Part shown: in pieces, positions 1-11,588 of the stretch
How positions within the stretch are numbered: the stretch's first letter is position 1
How the letters are laid out: every line of letters begins with the position of its first letter
Source of the DNA: Garcia nutans
Lineage: Eukaryota; Streptophyta; Magnoliopsida; Malpighiales; Euphorbiaceae
Assembly (NCBI GenBank): GCA_947685225.1
Contig: CANTUV010000035.1
Span: 3,665,501-3,729,500 of the forward strand
DNA length: 64,000 nucleotides
Reading direction: 5' to 3'
The notes under the pieces: model-generated
Told to the model about the DNA's origin: nothing
Databases searched by the model: none
The model's input: only the letters and a program-made list of their open reading frames with translations
Program-made: the position numbers and the translations under genes

Positions 1-762
1 TGTACAATACATAATGATTAATTTACAAGAAATTCACAAATAAGTTCGGCGAAAGAAAAAATAAAGATTTTTCTGCATCATTTAGAATGATGGTAATTAA
101 AATTCTTGATTCACTATTACATTTTATATTTTTCTCCATTATTTATAGATTTTTTTGATCAATTTTGTTTGGGATGGAAGAAGTTAAAAAATAAGTTGAA
201 TGAAAGAAAGATAAAAATTACTGCATACCGTTGTAATCATTCTACAATCCGTTTGTTGTGTGCTTTTTCTAATACTTTCTATTTTCTAATATTAAGTTAA
301 AATGCTTAAATAAAAAAATTGTTTCTAAACATTTTTTTATTAGCTAAAAAGAGTGACCCATAATAAATAAATTTACTCCATTCTCAATTCATATATACAC
401 TTTTTAATTTTAATTTTTATAATAATTAAGAAAAATTAATTATTTTCATTAAAAATATCAATGTATATTTATTTTTTCTATTATACTCTTATTTATATTA
501 AATAATTTATTATTATAAATATATATATATATATATTTCTCTCATGGTAACAAAGACAATAAAAAGAAATAAATAGGTTAAACATAAATAATATACAGTT
601 TATATCGAGTACTGAAAACTAATAACAAACATAAATCATCTTAAACCACAATAAATTTAAACAAAAATATATGTTTTATTTCCACAAATATACTACAGCT
701 GCAGCATAGGCCTGAGCCAACCCTCGCACAGGATGGGGCTGAGCAGAAATTCATTCAAATTT
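1..762. other. AT-rich intergenic DNA and centrin 3' flank
   Basis: No coding region is supported here. The short open frame at 106-300 has no recognisable protein content. An AT dinucleotide run lies near 517-535. The last ~90 bases before the centrin stop are the likely 3' UTR of that minus-strand gene. Confidence 0.6.
675..680 (-). terminator. Candidate poly(A) signal of the centrin gene
   Basis: The plus strand reads TTTATT, which is AATAAA on the minus strand, about 83 bases past the centrin stop codon. The position suits a plant near-upstream element. Such hexamers are common in AT-rich DNA, so this is a plausible assignment rather than a firm one. Confidence 0.4.
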
Positions 763-3662
763 CTAGTATCCATAAGCTGTCCTCTTCATCATCCTGATGA
801 ACTCCTCCACGCTTACTTCTCCATCATCTGTACATTTCATAAATCATCACATCCCTGATGGTATCTCTAAACTTAAAAAATTTAAATGGGAAAAAGAGTT
901 GCTTGTAAAAGCAATAATCAGACAACTAAAAGATAAGTGAATTTTTGTTATTGTTATTACGATGTGTTGCTTTCTGGCTCTGGCCGTCACTATCAACCAG
1001 CAGTATCACAAACCTTGATGATGCAATAATCAAGAAACAAGGTGCGTTCATAGTTATAAAAACAGGATGCGCATTCCATCATTTCAACAACTAGGTTCAG
1101 AAGTTGACTTCCAAAATGAAAATTTCAGTGATTAAACAACTTGAGCAGTGTTAACAGATACTATGAAGAAGAAATAAGACAAGGAATAATTTACTCTTCT
1201 TATTCTCTCAACTCAACCTCAATCCTTGGAGTTGGGCGGTTGGCTATATGGGTTTTCTGTTTCCATTTAGAACAACTATGAGCTACATATTCGAAGAGCT
1301 GTAGGGCAAAAGATTATTTTGAAACTCGTTTTTCTAAGTTAATTTAGGCTTACTCCTATCTCTACTAACTATATCTCCCCATTCTCCTCATTCTTTATAC
1401 TAACAGATTCTGTTATCAGAAAATTTGTAATAAAAGACTCCAGACAAGGCTTAATATTTGGGGAACTAGAAACATAATTTCAGAAAACAGAGAGCATTCT
1501 ATTTCATGGGGAAGTATTTTTTGACAAGAATTTAATAGAGGCATGCAATTGAGAAAAGGAATGATACCAACTACAGAAAAAGTGAAATAGTCCTAAAATT
1601 CACAAGATAACGAATTAAGAAGATATTTTAACCCAAAAACAATGAATACATAAGAAGATATTTTAACCAAAACTGCATGAATTAAGAAAACATTTTAACC
1701 TAAACACAATCAATAGTTCAGAAAAATGCATTGAAAATATAAGCAGGCGTTTAACTTACGATCTCGGTCAGCTTCCTCAACCATCTCCCGAATCTCTCTG
1801 TCAGTGAAGCTCTCTCCCAGCTCCTTAGCTATTCTCTTAATGTCATCTACAGATATCTTGCCCTAAATCAAGTGAATAAAAATAGTGAATCATCAACAAA
1901 AAAAAATAATGGAAAAATTAACAAACCCTCACATTGTTATCTTGGTCAATGATGCGAAAAGCTTTCATAAGCTCCTCCTTAGTGTCCCTTTCTCCAATTT
2001 TGGCTGTCATCATATGCTCAAATTCATCATAATCAATTGCACCACTACCATCCTTGTCCACATCTGCAATCATTTGATTAATTTGCTGCAATGGAACATT
2101 TAAGCAATACATAAGCTGCTGAATTCAGCTTCCATGAAAAGGAATTTAGAATGAAGAAACTATGATGGCACACAAGTAAAAAAAGAATGTAAATCAGCTG
2201 GCATTTTCTTGTTTCTTATCCTTGTTTAAACAAACTGTAACTTATGATTAATAATGAGTAAACGGGTAAGAAACAAGGCTCTGCCAATCAAATAGCTTTA
2301 ATAGGGTTTCTTGGGGTCATGATATAGACTTAACCATGTCTAGTTTGTTTATGATTCATGAGCCAGAGAAGGGTTACGAAAAAAAAAAGATTAATAATAA
2401 CACTTGGCAGGATTTTGTGCTAGCGGTTACATAGAATTGAGATAAAAGCAATTACCTACTTACTCAACAAAATCAATAATTCATTTAACAATACCAGCAT
2501 AATGCACCTAATTTGTTCTTGCCTTGCTTTGTTGGCCACAATAATAGATGGATAAATACTTAAAAATAGAGATAACTAACAAGAAACACAATGCAGAGAA
2601 TTCTTGAGATTATTGGCCTAATACATTCATCCTAGCCAAGTAACATGCAAGTTCAACTCTAAAATAGTGTTGACCATGTTTATTTGAGAAATAGAGTAAA
2701 AGCAACTTACTCATGCATCATGATCCAAATAGCTTCACCAGCGGGAATGCTGAAGCCAATATGATCCAAGAAGATAAGCTATAATATGGTGTTTAATAAG
2801 AGAGAAAAAAAAACTTTGTTCCAGAATGTGCTGTTTTATAAGTTATAATTCATTTGCAAGCCCATTCTGGGGTAAAGAGCACTGAACATATAACACAAGA
2901 AATAAATATTTCAAAATGTTCATATGCTAAGACATAAAAGGTACCTCTTCGGTCATTTCAAAACCGAGTGCCCTGTTATAAGATAATCCATATTAGTTCC
3001 AATACTTTCATGACTCAAAAACTAGGAAAGCAACAGTGACGAAATATTCATACCTCATGGCAACATTAAGCTCTTTAGCATCAATAGTTCCTGGATGACA
3101 CACAGTTAACATATTAATAAGAAAATGAAATGCATAATGAATGCAAAACAACAATAAATATTTTAAGAACCTGAGCCATCAGTATCAAATAGCTCAAATG
3201 CTTCTCTAATTTCTTGCTTCTTCTGTTGACTTAACCCATGATGACGTCCTCTAGGTTTTTCTTTCCTAGATGCCCCTCTGTAAAGACCTGTCTGTTGAAG
3301 TACAATAAAATTTTTCATGAAAACGGATCATTCAAAAAGTAATTCAATGAAATCTTCAAGAAATTATCTAATTCTTGAATTTAAACAACTGGCGTGCCAA
3401 TTCTTGAACAGTAAAGAATATGGTAAGAACATAGTCCAAGAAATGAAAATTCAATAATTTTCTATGCAAACAGGTCTAACAAATGTTCCAAAAGTTCACA
3501 GAACAAAATTCAATCAAGAAATCAGACTTCTAATTCCAATTAATCTCTATAACAACCAAACGCAATAGATTTGATTTGGAAGAAACAAATAGAAATCAGC
3601 AAAATCGAACGGAAATTGAACGACGAAAAATAAAATGAAATAAAATAAACAGAGATTACCAT
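763..3662 (-). CDS. Centrin (caltractin), CML19/CML20 type
   Basis: EF-hand calcium sensor of the centrin family; in plants these act in microtubule organisation and, through the XPC/RAD4 complex, in nucleotide excision repair. Seven exons join in frame with GT-AG introns: 3660-3662 (ATG only), 3171-3291, 3054-3090, 2945-2972, 1933-2085, 1760-1862 and 763-827, giving 169 residues, the usual length. All four EF loops are visible: FDTDGSGTIDAKE, DVDKDGSGAIDYDE, DQDNNGKISVDD and EADRDHDGEVSVEE, each with Asp at loop position 1 and Asp or Glu at 12. The basic N-terminus (SRKEKPRGRHHGLS) and the KRTAYGY tail are centrin-like and resemble Arabidopsis CML20 more than CEN2. The first exon carries only the initiator codon, so it is easily missed by gene finders. 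The gene appears intact. Confidence 0.93.
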
Positions 3663-3872
3663 TGGAGAGTTTCAAATGATGAGCAAATTGCTATTATGCG
3701 CTTGGGAAAAATCTTCAACAAGAAAGCTGAAAAAACAACTCCCTCGTACAGATTATAATGAGCGTCTTCTCGCAATGTAAAGACTGTTTGTGGCCTGGGC
3801 CTGGATTGGGCTAAACTGTAGGAAAAGTATTGGACTCTCTGATCTTTCAGCAAATTTTGGTTGAATACAATT

Positions 3873-4364
3873 GGGGTCTTTTCAAAAATATCAATCAGAA
3901 AAAATAAAAAAAAATAAATTTACTATATTTTTAAAAATATTTTTAAATTTATTAGAATTTATAATTTTTTTATAAAAATACCATACTTAGATAGTTGATT
4001 ATGATTTATTTTAAATTTATTATGAGTTTATTATATATTTATTATGAATTTATTTCGTATTTATTATAAAATAACTAAAATATTCCTAGTAAAATTAAAA
4101 AAATATAAAATATGATAGAGACCATTCATAATTTTTTATAATTTTTTTATTTTTACGAGGGATATTTTAATTATTTTATAATAGATTTTTAAAAAACTAA
4201 TAATAAAATTATGTAAATTTATAAATTATAATAAAATTATAATAAACTATTTAAATATGATATTTTTATAAAAAAATTATAAAGTATGATATTTTTGAAA
4301 ATATTTTTAAAAATATAATAAATTTTTAATTTTTAATTTTTTCCTGTATTTTTGTAAATCTCCC
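3873..4364. mobile_element. Foldback MITE, Mutator-type (9-bp TSD)
   Basis: A 492-bp AT-rich imperfect palindrome. The left end begins GGGGTCTTTTCAAAAATAT and the right end, read on the other strand, begins GGGAGATTTACAAAAATAC; the arms match over roughly 200 bp to a centre near 4130 (around GATAGAGACCATTC). The 9-bp sequence AATACAATT flanks both ends (3864-3872 and 4365-4373). A 9-bp duplication is the hallmark of Mutator-like elements. No coding capacity. It sits about 210 bp upstream of the centrin ATG, so it may lie in that gene's promoter. Confidence 0.82.
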
Positions 4365-4373
4365 AATACAATT

Positions 4374-6682
4374 TTAGGCAAAAGACCCCTTTCTCTAAGT
4401 TCACTTGGCGTTAATATTGTTTTCTCTTTTAGAATATTACGAGAGAGTGACTCGTGATATTTTATACTATTTAAAATAAGAGGAAAATTTATATATTAAT
4501 ATAATTAATATCTAGGAGATTATCTTATATTTAAAAATACAAGTAATATTAAATCAACTATACAAATATTTACAATCAAAGATGTTTAATACATTAAAAT
4601 ATTTCTCTTTTGAGTTGGTATAAAATAAATCAGAAGTTTATTTTTATTACATTACTTTGACTTAAAAGAAAAGTAAAAAAAAAATATAATTGAAATTAAT
4701 TATATAAAAATTTTGAATAATATTTACAAAGAATTTAATAATATAAAAATTTTGCATACTAGTTGCAAAATTTTTATAATTTTCTGAAGTTATTATTATA
4801 ATAACCATTAATAGGTAAATGAAAAAAAGTTTATTAGCCATAAATTCATTTCTTTTTTCTTTTCTCTTTAGACTTTGATGTACAATTTATCATTTCTGAA
4901 AAAAATAATTATCAAATGAAACGGTTTGTGTTTAAATGTATAAGCGATTAAAAAATGGTAATGCGTTATTGATTGGGAATTACCAATTAAATAATAAATG
5001 TATTTGTATTTGTCAATAAGAAGATGTGATATCATTTTTCAATGATTAATTAATGTTATTACCCAGAAGGAGAAAAAATATATATATATAGCAACCAATA
5101 ATTGAAATAATTAAGAACAGAGTTTGTTCTTTGTTTTGTGAAAAGGAAAAATAAATAAATATCTAATATATCATAAAATTGATTAAACACTTGAACAAAG
5201 TCAAGAAAAACTTTTATACATGAAAAAGGAAATTAAAAAACAGAAATGAAATAAAACAAATGGAGTATTATCTTTATATCTACATCATATGTCCTTTATT
5301 ATAATTAATGCTGGTGGTTATTTGGATATTATGATGTATCAGCAAAAAAAGAAATCAACTTTTTTCTTACTTCTTTAAAGAAATAAAAATTAAGCAAAAA
5401 AATCTTTAATTAACGGGACACACAATCTAAAGATATTTTATTTGTAAATGCATATATATATATGCATTTTACTTTATAGTTGTTTCAAAAGATGAAATTC
5501 ATAATTAAATTTAAAACTAATTTGATTAGATTCTTTCAATTTGATGGAATGTAACACATATAGGACACAAATTAATTATTGCACTATATAAATTTAATGG
5601 TTTAAATTGTAATAGTGGTGATATGGTTGGTTTATGTGTTAGGTTATAAATTTATTTAAATGATAATAATTGAAAATAAATTTTCATACCAAAATTCTTT
5701 ATTAATGATGAGTGATTTAAGTAGAAATTTAGTTAAATTGTAATAATTATTATGAGTAATATTAAATTTTTAATTTATTTAGATTATATATTATTACTAA
5801 GCTTTTATAATATGTTTAGTTAGGGACTTCAGTTCTCCTCATTCTACATTAATAAGTTGTATATATGTTGGGATATATAGATTAACATATCTCTGTAAAA
5901 TTATTATAATTTTACAGAGATATATGTTTCATTTTTATCCCTTTATACGTTAAAAAAAATTAACTGTTTGTGTATTAAGTGCGGCTATCCTAATCTGTTG
6001 GGCTTAATCCTGGCTGGGTCCAGTAAATCTAGCCTGTGTGTTGATCGATGGGGAGATTGGGGCTTCGGTCCTCTTCATCCCATATCAGTAAATGATACGT
6101 GTGTATTGAGATATATAAATTAACATATCTCTATAAAATTATTATAATTTTATAAAAATATGTGTCATGTATTTATCTCTTTATAGGTAAAAAAAATTAA
6201 ATTAGTTATCATAATGAACGTAAATACCCCATGCCAATTGAGTCGTTCTCAAATAAGTCTCTAGAAAAATATTCTAGTGGGTCAAAGTGATATTCTATAA
6301 CTCTAAGACTTGAAATGAAAATACCAAGAAATGAGTGGTCTCCTTGATTCAAGGAATTAAATATTGATGGATCATTTCAATAAATAATTAATTGCATTTG
6401 TCTTGTCTCTTCCATCGACATTTCAATATCAACCCACAAGTGACAATTCAAGAAAACCCACGAAGAAATTCGTGGTGATAAAAGAAGAAGATGATCATCA
6501 TCAATATCGATCAGAATCAAAATTCAAAAGAAAAGAAATTTAATTCCCAATAAAAAGCATAAGATAATTTGAGACTATTAAAACCCAAAATGTATCAAAT
6601 ATTATTACTATTAATTTGTAGGAAAATCAGGAGACATTGAATGGAGGAAATTAATGAGCGTGAAAATTAATGGTTGAAGATG
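4374..6682. other. AT-rich intergenic DNA between centrin and CYP707A
   Basis: No coding region supported. It contains the repeat pair described at 5866-6205 and ordinary AT-rich sequence. The stretch 6210-6680 is less AT-biased and probably includes the 3' UTR of the minus-strand P450 gene. Confidence 0.6.
5866..6205. repeat. Pair of ~100-bp hairpin-bearing direct repeats (TRIM-like)
   Basis: Two related copies, about 5866-5962 and 6105-6205, lie in the same orientation. Each contains GATATATA, ATTAACATATCTCT, a hairpin and a tail close to TTTATANGTTAAAAAAAATTAA. In copy 1 the hairpin is nearly perfect (arms ATATCTCTGTAAAATTA and its complement, 5888-5925). The ~140-bp spacer is GC-richer, with purine-rich GATGGGGAGATTGGGG late in it. 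The layout recalls a terminal-repeat retrotransposon in miniature, but no clear primer site or target duplication was found. Confidence 0.45.
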
Positions 6683-7264
6683 TCAAGCTGGCTGCTGGCT
6701 ATCTATGGTGGCAAATTCTTTCCAAAACTTAGCAGGGAGGCCTTGCTTAGGCACTGGAAATGGATCATAGTCAACCCCACTTGCGGACCCTACGACTTGC
6801 CACCTGCACTAACAATCATCAATATTAATAATATATATAATATTAATAATATATATATTTATAAATGGTAATATTATATATATATATTATATACCTGTAT
6901 TTGATGACCAGATGATGGATGAGAATAAGAATTTCAAGCTTGGCAAATTCATTTCCAGGACATGCATGAATACCATTTCCAAAAGGCATGAAAGTATTGG
7001 GTTTTGGTCCAACCTGCATGCGAAACAACAAAGTCTTTAATTAAAAAAAATGATATCAATCAATAAAATATGTGTGTATATAGAAAATATAACAAAGATA
7101 TAATTAAAATATACCTTAAATCTTGAAGGATTAAATAGATATGGATCAATAAAGAAATCAGGATTGTGATGAATGCTTCGAAACAAAGGAAGCACCTTCC
7201 ATCCTCTTGGAATTAAGTATCCTGTTAAACCATATTATAAATTTAATAATTTCTTCTCAGGAAG

Positions 7265-7303
<39 letters not shown>

Positions 7304-9942
7304 TAATTAATTTTATTTGAAAATTTAGGGTATAACAATTATGCAAAATTTATAATATTGATTTGGGTACTTTCTTCAAATGGAAAATTCCATTTTATTT
7401 ATTTTCTTTATTATTATTTTTATTTTTTTGGTGGGGTTATAATTAATTTGATTGCATTCATCAAAACACTAATTAGCTCAAATTATATGTAATCTTTGCT
7501 AATTAATTAGAATATGTACCGTTATATTCAACATCTTCAACAGCTTCTCTAAAGGTGAAAGATATAACACTGGCCATCCTCAAGCTTTCCATTATAACCT
7601 GAAATTTTGCGATTATCATAATTAATTTTAAATAATTAATCATTTTCAAAAGGATCAAATAAAAAAATTAATAAAAATTAGAATTAGTAATTAATTAAGA
7701 GTATTTATGATCGACATTGTGTATTATATATATATATATATATATATAATTCATACCCTATTTGTAATGGGCATATTTCTAGTTTGAGACCATGTTAATG
7801 GACTGTTTCCTCTTCCATTTGATTCATAAATGGCTGCCTGCTCTATCTGAAATATTAAACTTAATTAATTAATTAATTAATACATAGCAAGAAAATATAT
7901 ATAAATAATTAATTTCCCAAAAAAAGAATATAAAAATAATTAATATATACATATATAGTAAATTAAATAATCAAACCTTAATAGCTTGTAGAAGTTTTGG
8001 ATCATCACGAATATACTTAAGAATCCAAGTTAAGAGACTAGCTGTGGTGTCCTGAGCAGCAAATAGAACACCAATAATATTATCAGTAATTTGATCATCA
8101 GATAACAAAACTTGACCTTTTTCATCTTTCAAATCCAATAAATAACCCAAAAAATCTTTCTGAATCAACTCCTTTTCCTTCCTTTCTCTTATAATCTGGC
8201 CAAGAATCTGGCTTAGCCTTTTCCTTGCCTGAAAATCAAGAATTGCAATCAATGAGTTTTCAGTTCAGCAATACAGAACTTAGTTTCAAAATTCAAAAAT
8301 CTCGAAAAATAATAATTATTATAACTGACCCCAATTACCTTGGGTCAAGAATTAGTGAGTTGAATTAAGAAGAAAATTAAAATTGTTAGAAACATTAATT
8401 AATGAATGAACTGTGAACTTACCATAAGTGATTTAGTATATAAAAATCCAGGTAGATTTGTTGGGAAAGAATTGTAACCTTTGTCAAGAATATAGTAATT
8501 AATCTTTAGTTTTTCTCTATAATAAGTGTCCAAGTTGCCAAAGATGGACAGAACAGCAACATCAAAAGTGAACTGCATTAATAAAAATTGGATATGAGTA
8601 CATTAGTAGTAAGAAACATTAATATACAACTCATACTTGGAAAATAATTAAAATAAAATAGAACGATTGTATAGTTTTATTTATTTATTTTTCTAAAATT
8701 TTTTATGACAGTTTATAGTAAGAGTTCTGTGACTGATATCCACTTTATATGTCTTATTCAATAAAAGAGTTTTCTGATGTAGTAAGTGATTGAAACTTGT
8801 CATAACTATGCTAGCTGTTACTAATAATAATATTATTATTATTTTAAATTAGAACAGAATATCATGTATATTATCATGTCTCCCCGTAATTAACAATTGA
8901 ACAACGAAATATAAACTACTACTTATAAAAAAAAGTAATTATTAATAATTAATGACATTATTAATTAGCTAGTGACGAAAGAAAACATTAATTTTTAATT
9001 TATTATTTAAAATATATATATATATATATTTATCAGCGGTAAGTTATCTTTGAATGTACTAAAATACATATTTATAAATTAATCATTTCTATATATATTA
9101 ATATATCTTTTTATATAAACTGACATTTATATATCGTATCTATCATATGAAAAAAAAATAGTTATTGTAAATTGTAGTATAACCTATTAAAACAAATATA
9201 TATATATATACACAATAAATTTAGAATTGATTTTTTTCTTTTTTTCTGAACATATTAAAAATACAAAAAAGTAATTATTAATGATTAATGAAACTATTAA
9301 TTAGCTAGTGATAAAAGAAAAAGTATACTAACCTTCTTCATTTCATGGAAAGTGTTAATAACATAAGGAATAGTGGACAAAGAATCCAAGGTAGAGATAG
9401 CAATAGCTTCAATATGAGGGACCAAATTTTTTATCACATGAAGGGATAAAGAAACTTGTACTAGTTTTCTCAATTGAGAATGATAAATCCCTTCATGGAA
9501 AAAGATTGCAGATGGTCCAATTAATTTTTCTTTGCTAGGTGGGTATGTTGGCTTGAACTTGTCTGCTTGTGTCACCAACACAAACTTGATTGCCTCTGGG
9601 CTAGCCACCATTACACAAGGACACCCAAGAATCCGACTCTTGAATATCTCTCCATACCTTAAACAAAATAACAAAATTGAATAATCATTGTTCTAAGTAA
9701 GCAGAAAGAGAAAAAGTGGGATATTAATGGAACCTTTTTTGCCTAGTTAAGAAGAAGATATCAGGGTTTTGAGAGTATAGTTGTAGAGTTTCTGAAATAT
9801 ATGGCCACCCCATTGAACCTGGTGGCAATTTTGCTCTTTTCTTTTTCTTGATCTTCTTCTCTTGCAGACTTCTTTTGAGTGTAAGTAAAGTTATCCATAC
9901 TATAAGTGCACAGAAAAAACTATATAGAAGAACCATTGCCAT
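6683..9942 (-). CDS. CYP707A: Abscisic acid 8'-hydroxylase (CYP707A family P450)
   Basis: ER-anchored cytochrome P450 that hydroxylates abscisic acid at C-8', the main ABA-inactivating step. Nine exons join in frame: 9734-9942, 9333-9657, 8423-8572, 7977-8228, 7757-7846, 7520-7598, 7115-7221, 6895-7013 and 6683-6803; 483 residues. An N-terminal membrane segment (residues ~3-22) precedes a basic stretch and the PPGSMGWPYISETLQLYSQNP hinge region. Catalytic landmarks are present: I-helix AAQDTTAS, ExxR as ESLR, NPSRFK in the PERF position, and heme-binding PFGNGIHACPG with its Cys. Family signatures include GCPCVM, FKPTYPPSKE and FTFREAVEDVEYNGYLIP. Two points are unusual: the segment after RKLV reads QVSLSLHVIKN instead of the family's LRAFMPEAIKN, and the conserved WEG is absent. 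The gene looks intact. The subfamily number cannot be set here. Confidence 0.93.
7264..7302. repeat. (ATT)n microsatellite in a CYP707A intron
   Basis: About a dozen ATT units inside the intron between exons 6 and 7. A simple sequence repeat, likely length-variable. No functional claim. Confidence 0.85.
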
Positions 9943-10016
9943 CTCTCTCTTTCTCTGTAATGCAGTATAGGATAGCTAAGTGTAAACTCAACTAGAGAAA
10001 TGAGAAACTGGCTGTG

Positions 10017-10024
10017 TTTATATA
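10017..10024 (-). promoter_or_regulatory. TATA box of the CYP707A gene
   Basis: The minus strand reads TATATAAA about 75-82 bases upstream of the P450 start codon. It implies a short 5' leader of roughly 45 bases. Confidence 0.6.
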
Positions 10025-11475
10025 GAAGACAATATGCTATAGTAATGAGTTGATATCCTATGTGTGAAATTAATTAATTAAGAGTTTAAAAGATTAACTT
10101 AGCAGTAAAATCATAATAAAAAAGAAAAGACAAAAATATTTTTTTTCATATAAATTGCCATTTCAGAGCCAAACTAGATAGGATTATATATTTTTTAATG
10201 GATTTGAGCATAAAGGATAATTTGGTTGTTAAAATTTATAATTAATCTATTTTTAATATGATTTTACAAACGAATCATAAGTTGAGTGTCAGGATTATTT
10301 GATTACCAGAATTTACAGTTATTTCTTTTAATTTTTTTATAATTTGTTTTTGAATAATAAAAGTTTCAATTTTTTTAAAAAAGTAATTAATTAAAATTAG
10401 TGTTTGATTAATTTGAGGCTAACAATCTGTGCAGGTTACGTCACAGAAATGATTTCCTCGAGTTACAGGTGTCCTTAAAAAAGGAGCTCTGGAACCTCAA
10501 GAATCTGACTATAGAGTCAACTGCCAAAGATAACATAGCTGTAATGAGTTATGTTTTTGCCTGGTTTTTCAGGTTTCGACTGCCACATCTCTGAATTCTC
10601 TTTCGCCACACTCCGCTTTTTATTATTTTTTTTTTGTTTCTTTTGGGAGTAATTTGAATTAAATCCTTCCAAAATGCAAACTCACAATTCGTTTTAAATA
10701 AATAAATTCTTTTAATATTAAGTAAGAAAATTCAAATCAAAATTGTTTACCAAAAATTAATCGGCTAAGGTAAAATTTCAGATGTTATATATAAATTTTT
10801 TATTTAATTCGTGTCCATTACTTGCTCATTACTTTAGGAATTTTGGTATTGTAAGTCTTAATATAGCAATTAATTATATAACTAAGTGGTAATGAACATC
10901 AAATAATTAATAAATTAATTGGATTAAAATAAATATTAAATATTCAACGAAAAATAATTGAATTGAAATAAATATTAAGCAACTGATAAATAATAAAGTG
11001 AAATAACTGCTTTAATACTATATTAAAATTTAAAATGAGAAATTTTTTAGACATATAAAAAATGAAAGAGAAAATATTTAAAATAATTATCAAAATATTT
11101 AAGACTAAATATATAAATAATAATTTTTTATTATATTTAAGTTGTTGATATATTTATTATTTTTTTAATATGGGATTATATTTTTAATATATTATGCTAT
11201 AAATAAAATTTATTGCAGGAATATTAAATTATAAATATATTATTTGTTATATTTTTAAATAAGTTTAGTTATTTAAATAATAATAAATTTAAAATCATAA
11301 AAATACTTTTTAAAATTATAAATAATTTAAGAAACTAAAATATTTATAAAAATCAACATCTAAACTTTGATTCGCACTCAATTTTTACTGAACTTTTTTT
11401 TTGAGCTGTTTTTTTTTACTGAACTTTATTTCAAATTGGATCCGCATCTAGAATAAATCTACGAAGGCGACACAT

Positions 11476-11588
11476 CCACGTGGAGAATACCCACGTGTTA
11501 GTTAGATATCAGTTCAAATTAAAGGCTCGGGGATATTTGTCAGTTTAATTTGTGTATCATCACATCTGCCTTTACTTGGCTACGTGTC
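11476..11588. promoter_or_regulatory. Cluster of ABRE/G-box elements upstream of CYP707A
   Basis: Three ACGT-core elements occur in 113 bp: CCACGTGG (11476-11483), CCACGTGT (11491-11498) and TACGTGTC (11581-11588). They lie in a GC-richer island 1.5-1.65 kb upstream of the P450 start. ABRE pairs bind ABF/AREB bZIP factors, and CYP707A genes are commonly ABA-induced, so a feedback role is plausible. The distance and the lack of any nearer gene make this an inference. Confidence 0.45.
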
